A stretch of 64,000 bases of DNA from the NCBI GenBank assembly GCA_025728475.1, contig JAOBJN010000002.1, positions 62,001 through 126,000 on the forward strand. The letters are read 5' to 3'. Shown here one piece after another: positions 9,126-19,943 of this stretch. A program made the position numbers and the translations under genes. How positions within the stretch are numbered: position 1 is the stretch's first letter; the number at the start of each line of letters is the position of its first letter. The notes under the pieces were generated by a model, which was not told where the DNA came from, ran no database searches, and worked only from the letters and a program-made list of their open reading frames with translations. The DNA comes from Candidatus Lightella neohaematopini. Its GTDB lineage: Bacteria; Pseudomonadota; Gammaproteobacteria; Enterobacterales; Enterobacteriaceae.

Positions 9126-10988
9126 TTAAACCAGTAACTGATTAATAATCTTAACAAATAATCCTGGATTATCTAAATAATTACTTTCCATTAATAATGC
9201 TTGACTAAATAATAATTCAACCCATTGATTAAATTCATTATCTTCTTTTATACAAGACATCTTGTTAATTATACTATGTTTATAATTAATTAATAAAATA
9301 TATTTAATCTTTGGTATTGATTGACCAGTATTTTTTAATAATTTAGCCATTTGAGTAGTTACACCATTATCTTCATTTATTAATGCTACCGGTGATGTAA
9401 CTAGTTTTTTTGTAAATTTAACATCAATTACTTTATCACCTAAATAATTTTTTATTCGATAAATAAAATTATTAGAAGATTCAACTGGATTTGTTAAATG
9501 TATTCTATTTTCAGCGTTAGCGTATTTATTTATTAAATCATCTTCCTTGCTAGATAAATGAAACTTTTTACCATTAAAATTATTAATATAATTCATCATC
9601 CATTCATCAACTGCGTCAAATAATAATAACACTATAATATTATTTTTTTTCAGAATTTCTATATGTGGACTATATTTAGCTGAATCATAACTACTAGCAA
9701 TAATATAATATATTTTATTTTGTTCTTGTTTCATACAATTAACATACATATCTAGTGATATGTAATCATATTGATCATTACCATTTGTATGCGAAAATCT
9801 TAATAAATTAGATAATAATTCCTTATTTTTAGAATCTTCAGCTATACCTTCTTTAAGAATTAAACCAAATTGTTTCCAAAAAATTTTATACTTATCTTTA
9901 TTATTCTTTGCTAATTTTTCTAACATAATAAGTACTTTTTTTGTAATACTACTTTTTATTTTATTAATTATTTTGTTTTCTTGTAAAATTTCACGAGATA
10001 CATTAAGTGGTAAATCATTAGAATCTATAATTCCTTTTACAAAACGTAAATAATTTGGTAAAAAATTATTCACATTATCCATAATAAATATGCGTTTAAC
10101 ATATAATTTCAAACCATTTTTTTGTTCATTATTCCAAGGATTATATATAAATTTACTAGGAATATATAATAATATAGTGTATTCCTGTTTACCTTCAATA
10201 AAACTATGCTGCCAATGTAATGGATTATTACTATCTCCAGTAATATGTTTATAAAACTCTATATATTCACTTTCTTTAATATCTATTTTATTACGAGTCC
10301 ATATAGCTTTAGCTTGGTTAACTTGCTTCCAAACATTGTTATTTTTATTATCACAATGTTGTAATTTAATTGGTAATTGGATATGATCAGAATATTTATT
10401 TATAATATTTTTTAATTTCCAGTAATCAAGAAATTCTTCTTCATTATCTTTTAAATATAATATAACCTTAGTACCATGACTAGGTTTATCTAAGTAGTTA
10501 ATAGTATATTTATCTTTACCATCTGATTCCCATAATACACCATTAATATCGTTAAACGATTTAGTATGTACAACAACTTTATTAGCTACAATAAATGATG
10601 AATAAAATCCAACACCAAAATGACCAACAAGATTACTATTTAACTTATTTTCAAACTCTTTTAATTTAATAAATTCTTTTGTTCCAGACTTAGCAATTGT
10701 TCCTAAATTACTTATTACTTCATTATAAGTCATTCCAATACCATTATCATCTATAATTATAGAACGATCTTGTTTATTAAAAGAAATCATTATGCAAAAA
10801 TCATTATTATTATATTTATATAATTCAGGTTTAGATAACATTAAAAATTTTAATTTATCTATTGCATCTGATGCATTAGATATTAACTCACGTAAAAAAA
10901 TTTCTTTATTTGAATATAAAGAATTAATCATTATATTTAATATTTGTTTAGTTTCAGATTGAAAACCTCGTACCTCTTTTTTGTTCAT
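9126..10988 (-). CDS. htpG: Chaperone HtpG (Hsp90)
   Basis: HtpG is a dimeric ATP-dependent chaperone. The start is placed at ATG 10988 (MNKKEVRGFQSE), with AGGTG a few bases upstream. A GTG three codons earlier is less likely. This gives 620 residues (E. coli 624). GHKL ATPase motifs are present: ELISNASDA, DNGIGM and GHFGVGFYS. The middle domain has PLNVSREILQ. It is between recR and adk, with only about 35 bases to recR, so no separate heat-shock promoter is visible and read-through from recR is likely. Confidence 0.97.
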   Translation of the reverse strand: MNKKEVRGFQSETKQILNIMINSLYSNKEIFLRELISNASDAIDKLKFLMLSKPELYKYNNNDFCIMISFNKQDRSIIIDDNGIGMTYNEVISNLGTIAKSGTKEFIKLKEFENKLNSNLVGHFGVGFYSSFIVANKVVVHTKSFNDINGVLWESDGKDKYTINYLDKPSHGTKVILYLKDNEEEFLDYWKLKNIINKYSDHIQLPIKLQHCDNKNNNVWKQVNQAKAIWTRNKIDIKESEYIEFYKHITGDSNNPLHWQHSFIEGKQEYTILLYIPSKFIYNPWNNEQKNGLKLYVKRIFIMDNVNNFLPNYLRFVKGIIDSNDLPLNVSREILQENKIINKIKSSITKKVLIMLEKLAKNNKDKYKIFWKQFGLILKEGIAEDSKNKELLSNLLRFSHTNGNDQYDYISLDMYVNCMKQEQNKIYYIIASSYDSAKYSPHIEILKKNNIIVLLLFDAVDEWMMNYINNFNGKKFHLSSKEDDLINKYANAENRIHLTNPVESSNNFIYRIKNYLGDKVIDVKFTKKLVTSPVALINEDNGVTTQMAKLLKNTGQSIPKIKYILLINYKHSIINKMSCIKEDNEFNQWVELLFSQALLMESNYLDNPGLFVKIINQLLV

Positions 10989-11022
10989 ACATGTCACCTA
11001 AATTAATAAACAATTTACTTTA

Positions 11023-11622
11023 TTAAGAATTAATTTTATATCTTCTAATTATTGAATGAGATAAAGTATTAAAATCTACTGACTCTATTTCACTACCTAC
11101 TGGTATACCATAAGCAATACGACTAACAATAATATTATTGTTTTTACATATTCCAGCAATATAATTACTAGTAATTTCACCTTCTACAGTAGAACTAGTA
11201 GCAATAATAACTTCTTTTATTATATTTTTTTTTAATCTATTCTCTAATATATCTAAATTAATATCACTAGATTTAATTCCATCTATTGGTGATAAACAAC
11301 CAAACAATACAAAATATAATCCAGAAAATTGACCAGTTTGTTCTATAGCAAATACATCAGCAGGATTTTCTACTACACAAATTTGTTTACAATTTATTCT
11401 ATCCTGATTAGAACAAATATCACAAATATTTTTTGTAGTAAAATTAAAACACATAATACATTGATTAATACTTAACATTACATCATTTAACGATTTGTAT
11501 AAATCAATTCCTACTTTCTTATTTCTTAATAAGAAGAACATAATTCTTTGCGCTGACTTAGGTCCAATACCAGGTAAGATTTTTAATATTCTTATTACAT
11601 TATCTATTATACTATTATTCAT
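11023..11622 (-). CDS. recR: Recombination protein RecR
   Basis: RecR works with RecFO to load RecA at gaps. The 199 residues (E. coli 201) show the helix-hairpin-helix GIGPKSAQR, a four-cysteine zinc finger (CIMC and CDIC) and the Toprim domain (VVENPADV, then ATSSTVEGE). It follows dnaX. The small gene ybaB, which separates dnaX and recR in E. coli, is absent from the 88-base gap. Confidence 0.96.
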   Translation of the reverse strand: MNNSIIDNVIRILKILPGIGPKSAQRIMFFLLRNKKVGIDLYKSLNDVMLSINQCIMCFNFTTKNICDICSNQDRINCKQICVVENPADVFAIEQTGQFSGLYFVLFGCLSPIDGIKSSDINLDILENRLKKNIIKEVIIATSSTVEGEITSNYIAGICKNNNIIVSRIAYGIPVGSEIESVDFNTLSHSIIRRYKINS

Positions 11623-11710
11623 TTATAATATTGATGACCTATAACTATAAATTAGCATATATTAAATCTTAATGAGATACTTAATATAGTATAATTTTAT
11701 AATTTAAAAA

Positions 11711-12787
11711 TCAATAATTAATTAATTTTAGTAATGTTATTTCTATTATTAACTTTTTATTATCTACTATTAATAATTCTTTATAACCATTTAATACCAA
11801 ATTAATGTACTTTTTTATAACATCAATTGATAATAATTTTGAAATATTATTTAAACGAAACAATATGCTTTTATTATAATTAGAATTATAACTTGATAAA
11901 GTTTTGATTAACAAAATATCATGTAATATTAATAAGATATCAGTTAAAAATTTTTCCCAATTAATATTATTTATAGATATATTGTTAATGGTATCAATTA
12001 ATTGATCAGTATTGTTTGATATTATTAGTTCAATAATTAATATTAATTGATTAATATCTACTATACCAAGCATATTAACTACAATATTTAAAACTATTTT
12101 TCCTTTACCAAAAATTATAGCTTGATCAACTAAATTTAATGCATCACGTAAACTACCATTAGCGAAATTTGCAATACAAATTATTGCTTGTTCATCAAAT
12201 GATATTTGTTCTTTAGTTAAAATAGTTTTTAAATATAAAATAATTTTATCATTGTTTATTTTTGACAAACTAAAATGTAAACAACGAGAAGTAATCACTT
12301 TTGGTATTTTGTTATATTCAGTAGTAGCTAACAAAAATTTAATATGTGAAGGAGGTTCTTCTAATATTTTTAATAAAGCATTAAAACTACTACGAGATAA
12401 CATATGTACTTCATCAATTAAATAAATTTTAAATTTTCCTTTTACTGGAAAATATTGAGCATTTTCTATTAATTCTTTAATATTATCTATTCCAGAAGAC
12501 GACGCAGCGTCAATTTCTATTAAATCAATAAAACAATTGTTTTGTATTTCTATACATGCATCACAATTATCACAAACATTTATGCTATTATTAATACAGT
12601 TTAAACTTTTAGCTAATAGCCTAGCTATTGTAGTTTTTCCTATACCATATGAACCAGAAAAAATATATGCATAATGAATTTTATTTAGATTAAATGCATT
12701 AGTAAAAGCATTAACTATGTGATCTTGACCTACTAAATCATTAAAACACTTAGGACGCCATCTTAACACTAATGGTTTATAAATCAT
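11711..12787 (-). CDS. dnaX: DNA polymerase III clamp-loader subunit, short gamma-like DnaX
   Basis: DnaX is the motor of the clamp loader. Present are Walker A GSYGIGKTT (about residue 45), the zinc module with CDNCDAC, Walker B/DExH LIDEVHMLS and the sensor ITSRC. At 358 residues the protein carries AAA+ domains I-III only. E. coli tau has 643 residues and gamma 431, so the DnaB- and alpha-binding tau domains are absent and no frameshift is needed to make gamma. Truncated dnaX is common in reduced symbiont genomes. Confidence 0.95.
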   Translation of the reverse strand: MIYKPLVLRWRPKCFNDLVGQDHIVNAFTNAFNLNKIHYAYIFSGSYGIGKTTIARLLAKSLNCINNSINVCDNCDACIEIQNNCFIDLIEIDAASSSGIDNIKELIENAQYFPVKGKFKIYLIDEVHMLSRSSFNALLKILEEPPSHIKFLLATTEYNKIPKVITSRCLHFSLSKINNDKIILYLKTILTKEQISFDEQAIICIANFANGSLRDALNLVDQAIIFGKGKIVLNIVVNMLGIVDINQLILIIELIISNNTDQLIDTINNISINNINWEKFLTDILLILHDILLIKTLSSYNSNYNKSILFRLNNISKLLSIDVIKKYINLVLNGYKELLIVDNKKLIIEITLLKLINY

Positions 12788-12814
12788 ATAAGTTAAATTA
12801 GTATAACGTAAATA

Positions 12815-13381
12815 TTAATTATTATTAAATAACAGTAAACTATAATTTTTAATACCTATATTATTTAATATATTTTCTCCTCCTAATTCAACTAAATTAA
12901 TAATAAAAGCAGCATTATTTACTATACCATTCAATCTTCTTACTAATTTAGCTACTGCACATATTGTTCCTCCAGTAGCTAATAAATCATCTACTATTAG
13001 TACTTTATCACCAGGAGTAATAGAATCTTTATGTATTTCTAATTTATTATTACCATATTCTAATATATAATTTTCACTTATTGTTTCTCTAGGTAATTTA
13101 CCTGGTTTTCTTACTGGAACAAATCCTAATCCTAATGATAGTGCTAATGGAGCTCCAAATAAAAATCCTCTAGCTTCTATACCAACGATTTTATTTAAAT
13201 TATAATTACGATAATAATTAGCTAATAATGATATACTAGCGGCATATGCACATGGATGTTTAACTAAATTAGTAATATCTCTAAACAATAAACCTGGTCT
13301 AGGATAATTTGGAACTGATACTATATTTTTTTTAATTAATGCTAATTTTTCTTGCTCTAAGAGCATAATATGGATAACCAA
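12815..13381 (-). CDS. apt: Adenine phosphoribosyltransferase
   Basis: It salvages adenine to AMP using PRPP. The 188-residue frame has the PRPP-binding motif [13 protein letters not shown] and the conserved [12 protein letters not shown] and [12 protein letters not shown] blocks. Translation may start at Met1 or at Met6 (13366). Neither has a clear Shine-Dalgarno sequence. The apt-dnaX order is as in E. coli. Confidence 0.97.
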   Translation of the reverse strand: MVIHIMLLEQEKLALIKKNIVSVPNYPRPGLLFRDITNLVKHPCAYAASISLLANYYRNYNLNKIVGIEARGFLFGAPLALSLGLGFVPVRKPGKLPRETISENYILEYGNNKLEIHKDSITPGDKVLIVDDLLATGGTICAVAKLVRRLNGIVNNAAFIINLVELGGENILNNIGIKNYSLLLFNNN

Positions 13382-13529
13382 AATTATTATAAATAATAAT
13401 ATTATATATTAATATAATTAATTATAATATCTAAATTAACGACATAAATTATTCTTTCTAAAATAAATATTTATTAATCTAACGATAATCAATACAAAAC
13501 AATACTTATAATTTATACAAAAATTACTT

Positions 13530-13633
13530 GGATAATTAGTAATTATTATCATTATCATAAATATACTACAGCTGCTTCTTCCCAGACCTGACCGGATTCA
13601 TATAAATAAATAATATAATAATACCAATTATCC
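13530..13633 (-). ncRNA. ffs: 4.5S RNA of the signal recognition particle
   Basis: On the minus strand, GGTCAGGTCTGGGAAGAAGC (13574-13593) reproduces the SRP RNA domain IV core: the asymmetric and symmetric loops and a GNRA-type tetraloop GGGA closed by TCT/AGA. The ends pair: GGATAATTGGTA at the 5' end (from 13633) with TACTAATTATCC at the 3' end (to 13530), giving about 104 nt, close to the 114 nt of E. coli. Location between apt and mdlB matches the E. coli neighbourhood. The rest of the apt-mdlB gap (13382-13734) shows nothing else I can support. Confidence 0.93.
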
Positions 13634-13734
13634 TAAATATTCTATATAATAGAATAAATCTACTATAACTGTCAATTTATTATTAGTAATTATTTATCTC
13701 TATTAAAATACTTAATAAAACTATATTAACAATT

Positions 13735-15474
13735 TTATATTTTATTAAATTTTTGTAATTTATACAATTTATAATAATAATTACGTTTTTTTAATAAAAA
13801 ATCATGTGTTCCGCACTCTATAATGCTACCTTTACGTAAAACTACTATTTTGTCAGCATGGATAATAGTAGATAATCTATGAGCAATAACAATTAGTGTC
13901 AAGTTTTTACGAATTTTATTAATTACTTTAGCAATAGCTAATTCTGTACCATAATCAATATTAGAAGTTGCTTCATCCAAAATTAATATTTTAGGATGTA
14001 ATATTAAGGCTCTTGCTAATGTTAATAATTGTCTTTGTCCAGCAGATAAAGAATTACCATATTCACCAAGTTTAGTAAATAATCCATTAGGTAAAGAATG
14101 TACTAGTGATGCTAATTTAATCTGTTTTAATATAGTCCATATATCATGTTCCTTAATTTTGCTACCAAGAGATAAATTTTCATATATTGTATCAGCCATA
14201 ATAACTGGATCCTGTTGTACCATCAGTATTCCATTATGAATTACTTTATGGGTTAGAGTTTCGATTGATCTATTATCTAAAAATATGGTGTTTTTACTAA
14301 TTGGATAGTTACCCATTATGAGATTTGCTAAAGTACTTTTACCACTACCAGTATGACCAACTAAGGCAATAAAGTATTTATCAGGTATAGTAATATTTAT
14401 ATTATTAAGTATGTTTATATTATTATTATATGAAAAATTTAAATTTCTTATGACTATATTACCATTATTAAGTAATTTATTATCTAATCCATATTGTTGT
14501 ATTGGACTATCCATTAATTTAAATATACGTTCTCCTGCTACTATAGCTTGTTGAATAATAGATTGTTGAGATGTTAATTCTATTAATGGTTCATTTAATC
14601 TACTTAAATAATTAATAAATGCATATAATACACCAACACTAATTAGTTGTTTATTAAAACTAAAAATAAGCAAGATACTACATAAAAGTATAGAAAAAAG
14701 TAAATTTAGTAAAGGTCGTAATAAATAACCATCTAATTTTAAAGTCAGCATACGTAATTTAAAATGTATGTTACTTGCTCTTTTTAATTTATTTGCAAAA
14801 CGCTTTTGTTGACAAAATTGCTGTATAATTAACATACCACTAATAGTTTCGTTAAAAAAACTATTAATTTTTGCTACATAAGAACGTAATTTTCTAACTA
14901 TTGGAGTACAATAGTATTGATATAACCACATTACTAAAAATACCAACGGAAATAATAATAGTGAAACACAAGCTAATTGATAATTTAGTAAAAACATAGC
15001 TATTAACATAGCAATAATTAAAGCTATACTACGTAACACTGATGATATTACTGTAAGAAATAAATCTTTTACTACTTCTGTATCATTAGTAATGCAAGAT
15101 ATTAGTTGTCCGACTGATTTATTATCAAATATTTTAATTGGTTGTCTTAAAATTGTATTCATTAAGTCAATTCTTAATTGTTGAACAATATCTATAGACG
15201 TTTTATTAAATTTTAGGGATTGATAATAACGTAATATTACAGATTTAATTTGTAATATAATAAATGTTATCAATAGTATTATTATGATAAATATAGATAA
15301 TCTTTGGTTAGTTAAAAAATTATCTATGAAATAACTGATAATCATTGTACCAGTTACTTCATCTAATGAGGCAAAACATAACATAAATATAGCAATAATT
15401 ATTGATTTTTGATGATTCGTACTATAATTTAATAATCTTTTTAAAGTAGACCAAAGATTTTTCCAGTTATTCAT
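13735..15474 (-). CDS. mdlB: ABC transporter ATP-binding/permease protein MdlB
   Basis: This half-transporter (579 residues, E. coli 593) has about six membrane segments in the first 320 residues. A nucleotide-binding domain follows, with Walker A GHTGSGKST, signature LSAGQRQ, Walker B ILILDEAT and the H-loop IAHRLST. It is probably the partner of MdlA, which ends 18 bases upstream. The substrate is unknown. The pair is retained in many insect endosymbionts, often as one of few exporters. Confidence 0.93.
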   Translation of the reverse strand: MNNWKNLWSTLKRLLNYSTNHQKSIIIAIFMLCFASLDEVTGTMIISYFIDNFLTNQRLSIFIIIILLITFIILQIKSVILRYYQSLKFNKTSIDIVQQLRIDLMNTILRQPIKIFDNKSVGQLISCITNDTEVVKDLFLTVISSVLRSIALIIAMLIAMFLLNYQLACVSLLLFPLVFLVMWLYQYYCTPIVRKLRSYVAKINSFFNETISGMLIIQQFCQQKRFANKLKRASNIHFKLRMLTLKLDGYLLRPLLNLLFSILLCSILLIFSFNKQLISVGVLYAFINYLSRLNEPLIELTSQQSIIQQAIVAGERIFKLMDSPIQQYGLDNKLLNNGNIVIRNLNFSYNNNINILNNINITIPDKYFIALVGHTGSGKSTLANLIMGNYPISKNTIFLDNRSIETLTHKVIHNGILMVQQDPVIMADTIYENLSLGSKIKEHDIWTILKQIKLASLVHSLPNGLFTKLGEYGNSLSAGQRQLLTLARALILHPKILILDEATSNIDYGTELAIAKVINKIRKNLTLIVIAHRLSTIIHADKIVVLRKGSIIECGTHDFLLKKRNYYYKLYKLQKFNKI

Positions 15475-15492
15475 TATCTTTCCAAGATTATT

Positions 15493-17244
15493 TTATTTAA
15501 GAGTAACTTTTAGTTGCTGATAATGATATATTTTTTTATACCATGTAGATTGTTTTAATAAAAAAGAATGTGTGCCTTGTTCTATTACACTACCATTATT
15601 AAATACTAAAATATGATCAGCATGTTTTATAGAATTTAATTTATGACTAATAATAATTAATGTTTTATTTTTTTTCCATTTATGTATATTACTAAGTATT
15701 TGATTTTCAGTTTCTGTATCTACTGCAGATAATGCATCATCTAAAATTAATATATCAGCAGTATCTGATAATAAAGATCTAGCTATAGCTATTCTTTGTT
15801 TTTGTCCTCCAGATAACATCATTCCTCTTTCCCCTACTTTAGTATAATAACCATTAGGTAAACTAATAATTTCTTTGTGTATGCAAGCTATATTTGTAAC
15901 TTTTTTTACATCATTAAAGTTAACATTAGGTCTACCTAAAGTAATATTATTTATTATACTATCGGAAAATAAAAAATTATTCTGGTTAACTACAGATAAT
16001 TTATTTCTCCATTCATTTAATATTAATAAATATAATGGTATATTGTGATACAATATTTTCCCGTGTTTTAAATCAAAATTTCTTAAAATTAGTGCTAGCA
16101 AGGTACTTTTACCAGAACCAGTAGGGCCACAAATACCTATAATTGATCCTGCTTTAATAATATAATTAATATTGTTTAGTACAATTTTATTAGTTTTTGG
16201 GTATGAAAACTCTTTAATTTTTAAAATTATATCTCCTTGATAACTAGGTAAATTAAATTTACCATCAATAATTTTATAAGATTCATTTAACATCTGATTA
16301 ATTCTAGTGTAAGCTGCACTACCCCGTTCTACAATATTAAACATCCAAGCTAATGCTAACATGGGCCAAATCATTAATCCTAAATACATAATGAAACTAG
16401 TAAGTTGTCCTAATGTCATTTGTTTATTAATTACTAACCAACTACCTCCAAACACAGCTAATAGATTAGATAATCCTATAGTTAGATAAATTATTGGATC
16501 GAATCTTGAATCAATTAAAGCAACATCCATATTTTTTTTACTAGTATCTATTGCTATATTAGTAAAATATTGTAATTGTCTTTGTTCGATACCAAATATC
16601 TTAATCATTCTTATATTAGTTAGATCTTCTTGAACTCTACTATTTAGTAAAGAAAATGATGCTTGTGCTATACGAAAATATTGGTGTAATTTTTTACCAT
16701 CATTATTAATTATAAATGCCATTATTGGCATAGGAGCTAGTGATAATATAGTTAATTTCCAATCTATTTTTAATACCATGATAAATATTACAGAACATCC
16801 TATTACTAAAGAATCTACTAATGTTAATACACCCTCACCAGCTGCAAACACGACACGATCAACGTCATTAGTTGCTCTAGCTATTAGATCTCCAGTTCTA
16901 TAATTAGAGTAAAATTCAGGTGATTGATTACTTAATAAGTAATATAACTTATTACGTAATTCAACAGCTAATTTATAAGCTGATCCAAATAGTAATATTC
17001 TCCAGGCGTAACGTAACCAGTAAGCAATAACTGCAATAATAACCATTATTATTATAATGTATATTATATATAATCGATTATAAGATTTTAGCAATACGGT
17101 ATCAACAATATTACCAACCATAATTGGTGGTATCAATTGCAATAAAGCTATTAGAAGTAATATTATTATAGCTCCAACATAATGACGCCATTCTCGATAA
17201 AAAAACCATTTTAATTGTTTAAATAGTCTCACTGTATTATCCAA
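15493..17244 (-). CDS. mdlA: ABC transporter ATP-binding/permease protein MdlA
   Basis: This is a half ABC exporter of 583 residues (E. coli 590). The transmembrane domain spans roughly residues 15-300. Walker A GPTGSGKST, signature LSGGQKQR, Walker B ILILDDAL and H-loop ISHKLNS follow. Walker B ends in D-D rather than D-E, so the usual catalytic glutamate is an aspartate. That is consistent with an asymmetric heterodimer in which MdlB carries the canonical site. Confidence 0.93.
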   Translation of the reverse strand: MDNTVRLFKQLKWFFYREWRHYVGAIIILLLIALLQLIPPIMVGNIVDTVLLKSYNRLYIIYIIIIMVIIAVIAYWLRYAWRILLFGSAYKLAVELRNKLYYLLSNQSPEFYSNYRTGDLIARATNDVDRVVFAAGEGVLTLVDSLVIGCSVIFIMVLKIDWKLTILSLAPMPIMAFIINNDGKKLHQYFRIAQASFSLLNSRVQEDLTNIRMIKIFGIEQRQLQYFTNIAIDTSKKNMDVALIDSRFDPIIYLTIGLSNLLAVFGGSWLVINKQMTLGQLTSFIMYLGLMIWPMLALAWMFNIVERGSAAYTRINQMLNESYKIIDGKFNLPSYQGDIILKIKEFSYPKTNKIVLNNINYIIKAGSIIGICGPTGSGKSTLLALILRNFDLKHGKILYHNIPLYLLILNEWRNKLSVVNQNNFLFSDSIINNITLGRPNVNFNDVKKVTNIACIHKEIISLPNGYYTKVGERGMMLSGGQKQRIAIARSLLSDTADILILDDALSAVDTETENQILSNIHKWKKNKTLIIISHKLNSIKHADHILVFNNGSVIEQGTHSFLLKQSTWYKKIYHYQQLKVTLK

Positions 17245-17498
17245 TGATTCTAAAAAAATAGATATTTTAATAAATTTGTAATAGAAATTAGTATTTATTA
17301 ATAATAGTAACTACCAATTAATAAATACTTTAATATACTAATAATTGTTAGTTATTCTTGCTTATTGCATTAAAATTTAAATTAATATTATACTTTTTAT
17401 TTATAAATTAATATAAAAATTTTTATTTTAAATATTTAAAATAAATATTAACATGCTAAAATTAGTTTTAATAAAATTATAATTAATATTTATTAAAA

Positions 17499-19817
17499 TT
17501 ATGTTAATGCTAAGTTAGTTACTTCATCAATAGAATTAACTAATTTTATATTAATTTTATTTAAAATATTTTTTGGTATATTTTTTAAATTATGTTGGTT
17601 ATCGTAGGGTATTAAAACTGTTCTAATACCACTTCTGTGAGCAGCTAATAATTTTTCTCTTAAACCACCAATAGGTAGTATATTTCCATTTAATGTAATT
17701 TCTCCGGTCATAGCTATATCACTTTTAATAGGTTTTTTTGATAATGAAGATATTAAAGCAGTATATATAGCAATACCAGCACTAGGACCATCTTTAGGTA
17801 TAGCTCCTTCAGGAACATGTACATGAATATCTGTTTTTTTATAAAATACTGGATTTATTTTAAATTTATTAACATTTGATCTAACAACAGTAAGAGCTAT
17901 TTTTATTGATTCTTGCATAATTTTTCCTAAAGATCCAGTATAAATTAATTTACCATTACCAGACACACAAATAGTTTCAATAATTAATAAATCACCTCCT
18001 GAATCAGTCCAAGCCAATCCATTTACTTGTCCTATTACATTTTTATTATTTTTATATTTGAAATTAAATTTTTTTATACCAATGAAATTACTTAAGTTAT
18101 TATTGTTAATTTTGACATTATTAATATTGCTATCTGTTAATATCAATTTAACTGTTTTTCTACATATTTTGGATATTTCTCGTTCTAAATTACGAACTCC
18201 TGCTTCCTTTGTATAATATCTAATAATATTTAATAACGCATTATCATCTATGTATAATTCTTTATCTTTTAAAGCATTTTTTTTAATTTGTTTAGGTATT
18301 AAATATTTTTTTGCTATATTAAGTTTTTCTTCTTCAGAATATCCAGAAATTCTAATTATTTCCATTCTATCTAGTAAAGGTGGTATTATATTAGTAGAAT
18401 TAGCGGTTGCGATAAACATAACGTTAGATAAATCATAATCAATTTCTAAATAATTATCATTAAACGCTTTATTTTGTTCTGGATCTAATGCTTCTAATAG
18501 AGCTGATGCAGGATCACCCCTCATATCAAAAGATATTTTGTCAATTTCATCTAGTAAAAATACAGGATTAATTACCTTACTCTTAGAAATTTTTTGTATT
18601 AATTTTCCCGGCATAGACCCAATGTATGTTCTACGATGACCACGTATTTCAGCTTCATCTCTCATTCCTCCAAGAGACATATGTACATATTTTCTCCCGG
18701 TAGCTTTTGCTATTGATTTACCTAGTGAAGTTTTACCTACACCTGGTGGTCCTATTAAACATAATATTAATCCATTTATTTTATTATTTCTATTTTGTAC
18801 AGCTAAGTATTCTAGTATATATTCTTTTACTTGATCTAAACCATAATGATCATTATCTAAAATATTTTTAGCTACAAATAAATCTTTTTTTATTTTACTA
18901 CGTTTGTTCCATGGAATTGTTAACATCCAATCTATATAACTTCTTACAACAGTAGCTTCTGCTGATATAGGTGACATCATTTTTAATTTATATAATTCAT
19001 TTTTAGTTTTATCTTTAGCTATTTTTGGCATTCTAGATAATTTTATTTTATCTAATAAAGTACTATACTCATCAGAAATATTATCTATTTCACCTAATTC
19101 TTTTTGTATAGCTTTAATTTGTTCATTTAAGTAATATTCTTTTTGACTTTTTTCCATTTGTTTTTTTATTCTATTATGAATGCTTTTATCTAATTTTAAT
19201 AAATTAATTTCTGATTCTATAATGATAGCTAACTTTTCTAATCTTTTAGAAATATCATTTATTTCCAATAACAATTGTTTATCAGCTATTTTCAGTGGTA
19301 TATGAGTTGCTATGGTATTAATTAAAGTATTTGCGTCTTCTATACTATTTATTAATTTTATTACTTCTGGAATAATTTTGTTATTTAATTTTATATAATT
19401 ATTAAATTGATTAATTATAACTCTTACTAAAGTATTTTGTTCTTTCTTATATTCATTTAAATCAAAAAGATGTATTATTTCAGCTGTAAAGTAATTATTA
19501 TGATCCTCTAATTTTTTTATGTATGCTCTAGTATGACCTTTTACAAGTATTTTTATAGTTCCATCAGCTAATTTTATCATTTGTAATATATAAGCTACAG
19601 TACCTACCAAAAATAAATCATTAATACCAGGATCATCATTAGATGATTCTTTTTGAGTAACTAACATAATTTGTTTATCTTTATTCATAGCTATTTCTAG
19701 ACATTTAATGGATTTTTCTCGACCAATAAACAATGGTACTACTATATTTGGATATATCACTATATCTCTTAATGGTAATACTGGAATAATTTTATTTACA
19801 GAATCATGATTAGTCAT
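17499..19817 (-). CDS. lon: ATP-dependent protease Lon
   Basis: Lon degrades misfolded and regulatory proteins. The 772 residues (E. coli 784) include the substrate-binding N-domain starting IPVLPLRD, the AAA+ Walker A GPPGVGKTS near residue 355, Walker B VFLLDEIDK, and the serine-lysine catalytic dyad in PKDGPSAG and GGLREKLLAA. It lies downstream of clpX as in E. coli. The 253-base gap between lon and mdlA holds nothing recognisable. hupB and ppiD, which follow lon in E. coli, are absent. Confidence 0.98.
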   Translation of the reverse strand: MTNHDSVNKIIPVLPLRDIVIYPNIVVPLFIGREKSIKCLEIAMNKDKQIMLVTQKESSNDDPGINDLFLVGTVAYILQMIKLADGTIKILVKGHTRAYIKKLEDHNNYFTAEIIHLFDLNEYKKEQNTLVRVIINQFNNYIKLNNKIIPEVIKLINSIEDANTLINTIATHIPLKIADKQLLLEINDISKRLEKLAIIIESEINLLKLDKSIHNRIKKQMEKSQKEYYLNEQIKAIQKELGEIDNISDEYSTLLDKIKLSRMPKIAKDKTKNELYKLKMMSPISAEATVVRSYIDWMLTIPWNKRSKIKKDLFVAKNILDNDHYGLDQVKEYILEYLAVQNRNNKINGLILCLIGPPGVGKTSLGKSIAKATGRKYVHMSLGGMRDEAEIRGHRRTYIGSMPGKLIQKISKSKVINPVFLLDEIDKISFDMRGDPASALLEALDPEQNKAFNDNYLEIDYDLSNVMFIATANSTNIIPPLLDRMEIIRISGYSEEEKLNIAKKYLIPKQIKKNALKDKELYIDDNALLNIIRYYTKEAGVRNLEREISKICRKTVKLILTDSNINNVKINNNNLSNFIGIKKFNFKYKNNKNVIGQVNGLAWTDSGGDLLIIETICVSGNGKLIYTGSLGKIMQESIKIALTVVRSNVNKFKINPVFYKKTDIHVHVPEGAIPKDGPSAGIAIYTALISSLSKKPIKSDIAMTGEITLNGNILPIGGLREKLLAAHRSGIRTVLIPYDNQHNLKNIPKNILNKINIKLVNSIDEVTNLALT

Positions 19818-19943
19818 TTAATCCTTCTTAGGAAATAAGATATTAAATTAAATTAATTTATTTAACATAGATAATTTTACTATTAGTTAACTTATTAAAA
19901 ATTTTTAAATGAAATAAATTATATTAATTAAAATTTTTATTTT

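Noticed and set aside
17245..17498. Possible small RNA or hupB remnant between mdlA and lon
   Set aside because: There are no conserved motifs and no convincing hairpin. The composition is uniform AT-rich spacer.
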